DNA of 21,837 bases from CAYLSO01 sp964386525 (lineage in GTDB: Bacteria; Eisenbacteria; RBG-16-71-46; DASYSL01): contig CAYLSO010000247.1 of assembly GCA_964386525.1 (NCBI GenBank), positions 1 through 21,837 of the forward strand. Reading direction: 5' to 3'. Shown in pieces: positions 17,770-21,837 of the stretch. How positions within the stretch are numbered: the stretch's first letter is position 1; every line of letters begins with the position of its first letter. The translations under genes and the position numbers were made by a program. The notes beneath the pieces are model-generated. The model saw nothing but the letters and a program-made list of their open reading frames with translations. It searched no databases and was not told where the DNA came from.

Positions 17770-18452
17770 CGCTTCCCCCTACGCGAAGGCGGGCCGTCGG
17801 GATGCATGCCGCCGTCAGGTTTTTGCCCCGATTCTTCGGGGCCGTGCGGGCCCTTCTCGGGAGCCCGCCCCCCGGACCCAGCCCCCTCTTCGGCCTCGAT
17901 CCATGCTCGTAACTGGTTTCTGGCACGGTGGATACGGGCCTTCACGGTGCCCAGGGGCACGCCCGTGGCCGCGGCGATCTCCTCATAAGAGAGGTCCTGG
18001 GAGTGGCGGAGCAGGATGGCCAGCCGGTAATCCGGTGGGAGCCGGTCCACCAGGACGCTCAGACGGATGGCCTCGTCCCGGCGCTCGGCCTGGGCCTCGG
18101 GGCCCTCGGTCTTGTCCGGGATCTCCCACTCCCGCTCCTCGGCGGCCGTCCCCTCCTCGGGGCGGGTGAGGCTCACGGGCCGGACCCTGCGGCGGCGGTG
18201 TGCGTCGATGCACAGGCGGGCGGTGATGGCGTAGAGCCAGGCCCCGAACGGCCGCGTCGGATCGTACTGGGAGAGCGCCCGGTAGGCCCGCAGGAAGGCC
18301 TCTTGGGCGAGGTCCTCCGCGTCCTCCCGCTGGCGCAGCTGGCGCAGCGCCAGGTAATAGACCTCGCCGTGGTAGCGATCGACGAGCTCGGCGAAGGCGC
18401 TCTGGTCGCCGGCCAGCACCAGGGCTACGAGCTTGGCGTCGTCTCTCACCAC
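17766..18452 (-). CDS. ECF-type RNA polymerase sigma factor
   Basis: A 228-residue sigma70-family protein of the ECF (RpoE-like) class. Region 2 spans about 15-88, with RQREDAEDLAQEAFLRAYRAL and the promoter-melting segment PFGAWLYAITARLCIDAHRRR. Region 4 spans about 131-185, with LPPDYRLAILLRHSQDLSYEEIAAATGVPLGTVKARIHRAR. A Gly/Pro/Arg-rich tail of about 40 residues is unusual. The start is taken as the first of two adjacent GTG codons (18452) because AGGAGG lies eight bases upstream; the second GTG (18449) would be 11 away. It is followed by its anti-sigma factor with ATGA overlap. A sigma70-like promoter lies upstream on the same strand, divergent from the enolase promoter. Confidence 0.92.
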   Translation of the reverse strand: MVRDDAKLVALVLAGDQSAFAELVDRYHGEVYYLALRQLRQREDAEDLAQEAFLRAYRALSQYDPTRPFGAWLYAITARLCIDAHRRRRVRPVSLTRPEEGTAAEEREWEIPDKTEGPEAQAERRDEAIRLSVLVDRLPPDYRLAILLRHSQDLSYEEIAAATGVPLGTVKARIHRARNQLRAWIEAEEGAGSGGRAPEKGPHGPEESGQKPDGGMHPDGPPSRRGKR

Positions 18453-18505
18453 GCGACGGGCCTCCTGTGGGCGTCGGCGCGCTGGGAATCGCGCATGGCC
18501 AGCGC

Positions 18506-18534
18506 AGCGTAGAGGGCGCCCTCGCCGGCCGCAA
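18506..18534 (-). promoter_or_regulatory. Possible promoter of the ECF sigma operon
   Basis: On the minus strand, TTGCGG (18534-18529) and TACGCT (18511-18506) are 17 bp apart, about 54 bases before the GTG start. The match is modest. No copy of the divergent eno promoter motif was seen that would indicate autoregulation. Confidence 0.35.
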
Positions 18535-18600
18535 GCGTTCCGTGGCCGCCGGGCCGCCGGCATTCCGGGCGGGGTCGCCGAGGGCCGATCGCATCGGCGG

Positions 18601-18629
18601 TTGACACGCCGCCGGGGCGCGCTTAGCTT
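18601..18629 (+). promoter_or_regulatory. Sigma70-like promoter of eno
   Basis: TTGACA (18601-18606) is a perfect -35 box and TAGCTT (18624-18629) lies 17 bp further. The predicted start is near 18636, leaving a leader of about 57 bases with GGAGG at 18678-18682. Confidence 0.6.
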
Positions 18630-18692
18630 GGCGGCGAATCGCCCCCGCCCGAAACACTCCCTTACCGTCTCAAAAACGGAGGCTGTACTCCC

Positions 18693-20000
<1,308 letters not shown>

Positions 20001-20005
20001 CCGCC

Positions 20006-20386
20006 ATGCGCGACATCGGGGTCCGCATCGCGCGCCAGAAGCTGCTGCGCTACCGCACGCCGGAGCCGGAGGGCAAGCGCTGGCGCCGCTGGCTGCTGCT
20101 CGGCTTGGCGGCATGGGCGGTGTGGGCGCTCCTGGTCAGCGACCATTCCGTCTCCCGCCTGCTGCGCCTGAAGTCGGATCGCGACCGGCTGGCGGTCGAG
20201 CTGACGCGCGCCCAGCGCAACCTGGGCCGGGCCGAGAAACGCATCCCGAATCCCAAGCCCACTCCCGAGCAGGCCGAGCGCATGCTGCGCGAACGGCACG
20301 GCTACGCCCGCGACGGCGAGTGGATCTACATCATCGGCGAGGATTCCACGGGCAAGCTGCCCGCCCCCCAAGCCAAGAGCCGCTGA
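20006..20386 (+). CDS. ftsB: FtsB/DivIC family cell-division protein (septum formation initiator)
   Basis: A 126-residue single-pass membrane protein: short basic cytoplasmic part, membrane helix at about 28-45, then a periplasmic coiled coil (about 46-80, heptads through SRLLRLKSDRDRLAVELTRAQ), then the short family end ERMLRERHGYARDGEWIYII. FtsB/DivIC forms a complex with FtsL and FtsQ/DivIB that recruits and activates the septal peptidoglycan machinery. The ATG at 20006 lies five bases after the eno stop, so translation is probably coupled; GGGGAAG in the end of eno may serve as ribosome site. The N-terminal 25 residues are longer than in E. coli FtsB. The symbol rests on family plus eno synteny. 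Confidence 0.85.
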   Translation: MRDIGVRIARQKLLRYRTPEPEGKRWRRWLLLGLAAWAVWALLVSDHSVSRLLRLKSDRDRLAVELTRAQRNLGRAEKRIPNPKPTPEQAERMLRERHGYARDGEWIYIIGEDSTGKLPAPQAKSR

Positions 20387-20406
20387 GCCCGAGAGGCCCA
20401 GCGGCT
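20378..20406 (+). other. Hairpin spanning the ftsB stop codon
   Basis: AGCCGCTG (20378-20385) and CAGCGGCT (20399-20406) form a perfect 8-bp stem with a 13-base loop, with the TGA stop inside it. It may add to termination together with the stronger hairpin that follows. Confidence 0.35.
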
Positions 20407-20420
20407 CCCGCCGCCATCCC

Positions 20421-20448
20421 CGGCCGCGCGCCTCATGACGCGCGGCCG
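20421..20448. terminator. Terminator hairpin between convergent ftsB and barrel gene
   Basis: CGGCCGCGCG (20421-20430) and CGCGCGGCCG (20439-20448) form a perfect 10-bp stem with an 8-base loop. It sits between two converging genes, so it probably stops transcription from both sides, though neither strand has a clear T-run after it. Confidence 0.6.
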
Positions 20449-20461
20449 TGTCGCTATCCCG

Positions 20462-21259
20462 TCAGAATTTGTTCCGCAGGTTCATGTTGATCGCGAAACG
20501 CAGTCCGAAACCGGAGAAGTCCAGGTTCTCCAGATCGCCGTTCTCGTCCACGATCAGGCCGTCCACCACGCCATTGCCGTCCTCGAAGCGCAGCGGCACC
20601 GCCTTCACGTGCCGGTAGTGCAGGTTGACGAGGAACGAGTAGCGCGACGGCAGCATCATGTGCAAGCCGGCCTCCAGGTAGTAGCCCGGACCGGCGCCGA
20701 CGCCACGGGCGAACCCGCCTGCGATGGCCCCCGAGTCGCGATCGGCGATCTGGTAGCCCACCTTGGCCTTGGCCTCGACGACGTCCATGAAGCCGGCCCC
20801 CGCGAAGGGGCGCAGGGTGAAGTCGCCGCGGGTGTAGGGCGTGAAGTAGTAGTCCAGACCGAGGTGGCGAGGCACGCCGGAGATCTCGCCCACCTGCAGG
20901 ATGCTGGTGCGCGGGTTGGGGAGCAGCTCGAGCTCCGAGGTCTTCGTGATCTTGCCCACGCCGGCCACCGCGACGATCTTGTCGGAAACGAAGAAGCGGG
21001 CCTCCACCTGGAAGAACGGGGCCGCCTTGATCTGGCTGATGCTGGCGAGATCTTCCTGATTCGCCCAGTCGTTCACCAGTCCGATGTTGTCGTTGAGTAG
21101 GTCGGGGCTCAAGGACGTCACCATCGCCGAGATGGCCAGGCCGAGGCGGGAGACGCGCTGCTCGTCTGCAGCCGCGGGGCCGGCCAGAGGGGCGGCGATG
21201 AGGACGACGGCGAGAACCGGGAACCAGAGGCTTCGGACGGAGAGCCGACCGAGAATCAC
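20462..21259 (-). CDS. Outer-membrane beta-barrel protein
   Basis: A 265-residue predicted outer-membrane protein. A signal peptide (LWFPVLAVVLIAAPLAGPAAA, residues 11-31) is followed by a mature barrel with alternating strands: FFQVEARFFVSDKIVAVAGVG, LGLDYYFTPYTRGDFTLRPFAGAG, GPGYYLEAGLHMML, YSFLVNLHYRHV, and a C-terminal strand ending INMNLRNKF with terminal phenylalanine, the usual beta-signal. It resembles small OmpW/OmpX-like or general 8-stranded barrels but I cannot name a family. The GTG at 21259 is chosen because GGAGG lies five bases upstream and the signal peptide begins at once; an in-frame ATG farther upstream (about 21330) would precede the predicted transcription start. A good sigma70-like promoter is at 21327-21355. 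Confidence 0.78.
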   Translation of the reverse strand: MILGRLSVRSLWFPVLAVVLIAAPLAGPAAADEQRVSRLGLAISAMVTSLSPDLLNDNIGLVNDWANQEDLASISQIKAAPFFQVEARFFVSDKIVAVAGVGKITKTSELELLPNPRTSILQVGEISGVPRHLGLDYYFTPYTRGDFTLRPFAGAGFMDVVEAKAKVGYQIADRDSGAIAGGFARGVGAGPGYYLEAGLHMMLPSRYSFLVNLHYRHVKAVPLRFEDGNGVVDGLIVDENGDLENLDFSGFGLRFAINMNLRNKF

Positions 21260-21326
21260 GGTGTCCTCCAGCGACGGGAATACCTGGGCCAGGCGGGAAC
21301 GGCGCGCCTCGGGGTCAACGGCGGGC

Positions 21327-21355
21327 ATCATAGTCAGCCCGGGGCGGGGAATCAA
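21327..21355 (-). promoter_or_regulatory. Sigma70-like promoter of the outer-membrane barrel gene
   Basis: On the minus strand, TTGATT (21355-21350) and TATGAT (21332-21327) are 17 bp apart. The -10 box matches the consensus at five of six positions. The predicted start near 21320 gives a leader of about 60 bases with GGAGG before the GTG at 21259. Confidence 0.65.
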
Positions 21356-21389
21356 TGGCGCGCTTGACCGGGGCCGGACACCTCCAACT

Positions 21390-21428
21390 GGGCCGGGGAG
21401 GGCGGGTTGGGGGGCTGGGGGCGCCGGG
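21390..21428 (+). other. Run of G-tracts, possible G-quadruplex
   Basis: Seven runs of three or more G occur within about 39 bases, with loops of one to four bases, on the plus strand between the divergent barrel-gene and tRNA promoters. The rest of 21356-21516 holds no gene that I can see. Confidence 0.4.
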
Positions 21429-21516
21429 CGGACCGGCGCGACCGGGAGACGCGGGCGCCGCGAGTCCCCCGCCGCCGCGCCCCCCGCGCCGCCGCAGGCA
21501 TGCGTCCCGGGCCGGG

Positions 21517-21546
21517 TTGACAGCCATTCGCGGGGTCGTCTAGGAT
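21517..21546 (+). promoter_or_regulatory. Promoter of the initiator tRNA gene
   Basis: TTGACA (21517-21522) and TAGGAT (21541-21546) are 18 bp apart. The predicted start is near 21553, five bases before the mature tRNA 5' end. Confidence 0.7.
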
Positions 21547-21557
21547 GCGTGCAACGC

Positions 21558-21634
<77 letters not shown>

Positions 21635-21656
21635 AGTTTCGCAAGCAGTTACGACG

Positions 21657-21683
21657 ACGGGCGGCCTCGCTGGCCGCCCGTTT
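21657..21683 (+). terminator. Terminator after the initiator tRNA
   Basis: ACGGGCGGCC (21657-21666) and GGCCGCCCGT (21672-21681) form a 10-bp stem with a 5-base loop, followed by TT, 22 bases past the CCA end. Confidence 0.75.
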
Positions 21684-21807
21684 GCCGTAAAACCCCATCG
21701 CGCCCCCGATCGCAGCAACGCGGTTTCGGAGAAGTCGCCCGGTCGCGCGCAAGCCGTGTGTCTCCATTTTCACGACTACGCTGCTAGATCTCGCCGGCAA
21801 GTGCACC

Positions 21808-21831
21808 GATGGGCGGCAACGGCCGCCCATC
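21808..21831. other. Hairpin at the right edge of the window
   Basis: GATGGGCGGC (21808-21817) and GCCGCCCATC (21822-21831) form a perfect 10-bp stem with a 4-base loop. It could be a terminator of a gene beyond the window or a second stop for the tRNA transcript. Its core GGGCGGC/GCCGCCC repeats that of the tRNA terminator. Bases 21684-21807 hold no gene that I can see. Confidence 0.4.
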
Positions 21832-21837
21832 AAGTCA

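Noticed and set aside
17919..17940. TGGCACG inside the ECF sigma gene as a possible sigma54 site
   Set aside because: The second half (TTGC) is missing at the required spacing and the site is inside a coding region.

Overview
The window is a high-GC stretch (coding regions strongly biased to G/C at third codon positions) from a Gram-negative, didermal bacterium. A PorV/PorQ-like protein, a second outer-membrane beta-barrel, an Omp85-type barrel and a lipoprotein all point to an outer membrane. The gene mix (PorV/PorQ family, FN3 lipoprotein, TPR-GAF-sigma54 regulator, large GC-rich proteins) resembles uncultivated FCB-group or Eisenbacteria-like genomes. That placement is an inference from gene content; there is no rRNA here. 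No mobile element, CRISPR array or phage gene was seen.

Layout from left to right: (1) 38-724 (+) GPP34/GOLPH3-like protein. (2) 909-2824 (-) an FN3 lipoprotein followed by a PorV/PorQ-like outer-membrane protein. The lipoprotein has an almost perfect sigma54 promoter (2877-2892), and the PorV-like gene has its own sigma70-like promoter placed for a leaderless GTG start. (3) 2825-3792, about 970 bases without a convincing gene, holding the sigma54 promoter, two weaker sigma54-like sites, several stem-loops, an AT-rich palindrome and a strong terminator. (4) 3793-7251 (-) a small secreted protein followed by a 1026-residue TPR-GAF-AAA+-Fis sigma54 activator. (5) 7459-8926 (-) ArsR-like regulator overlapping a Ppx/GppA phosphatase, divergent from (6) a tightly overlapping + strand operon, 9012-15168: rlmN, NtrY-like histidine kinase, NtrC/NtrX-like response regulator, Omp85-type barrel, DUF4390-like protein. 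(7) 15259-15681 (-) stand-alone JAMM peptidase. (8) 15840-18452 (-) ECF sigma factor, zinc-finger anti-sigma factor, membrane protein with bactofilin-like repeats. (9) 18693-20386 (+) eno and an FtsB/DivIC-like gene. (10) 20462-21259 (-) outer-membrane barrel protein. (11) 21558-21634 (+) initiator tRNA-Met with promoter and terminator.

How the parts may work together: two sigma54 activators of different design lie here. One is a classical two-component pair built into an operon with outer-membrane and DUF4390 proteins. The other senses through TPR and GAF domains and has a small exported protein encoded just upstream. A sigma54 promoter lies upstream of the nearby FN3 lipoprotein, so that lipoprotein (and possibly the PorV-like gene) is a natural candidate target. 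The most interesting hypothesis is that the small exported protein and the TPR regulator form a peptide-signalling or envelope-sensing pair. This is inference and needs comparative data. Other recurring signals are sigma70-like promoters with TTGAC-type -35 boxes and TAnnnT-type -10 boxes spaced 17-18 bp, two of which sit so close to start codons that the mRNAs should be leaderless.
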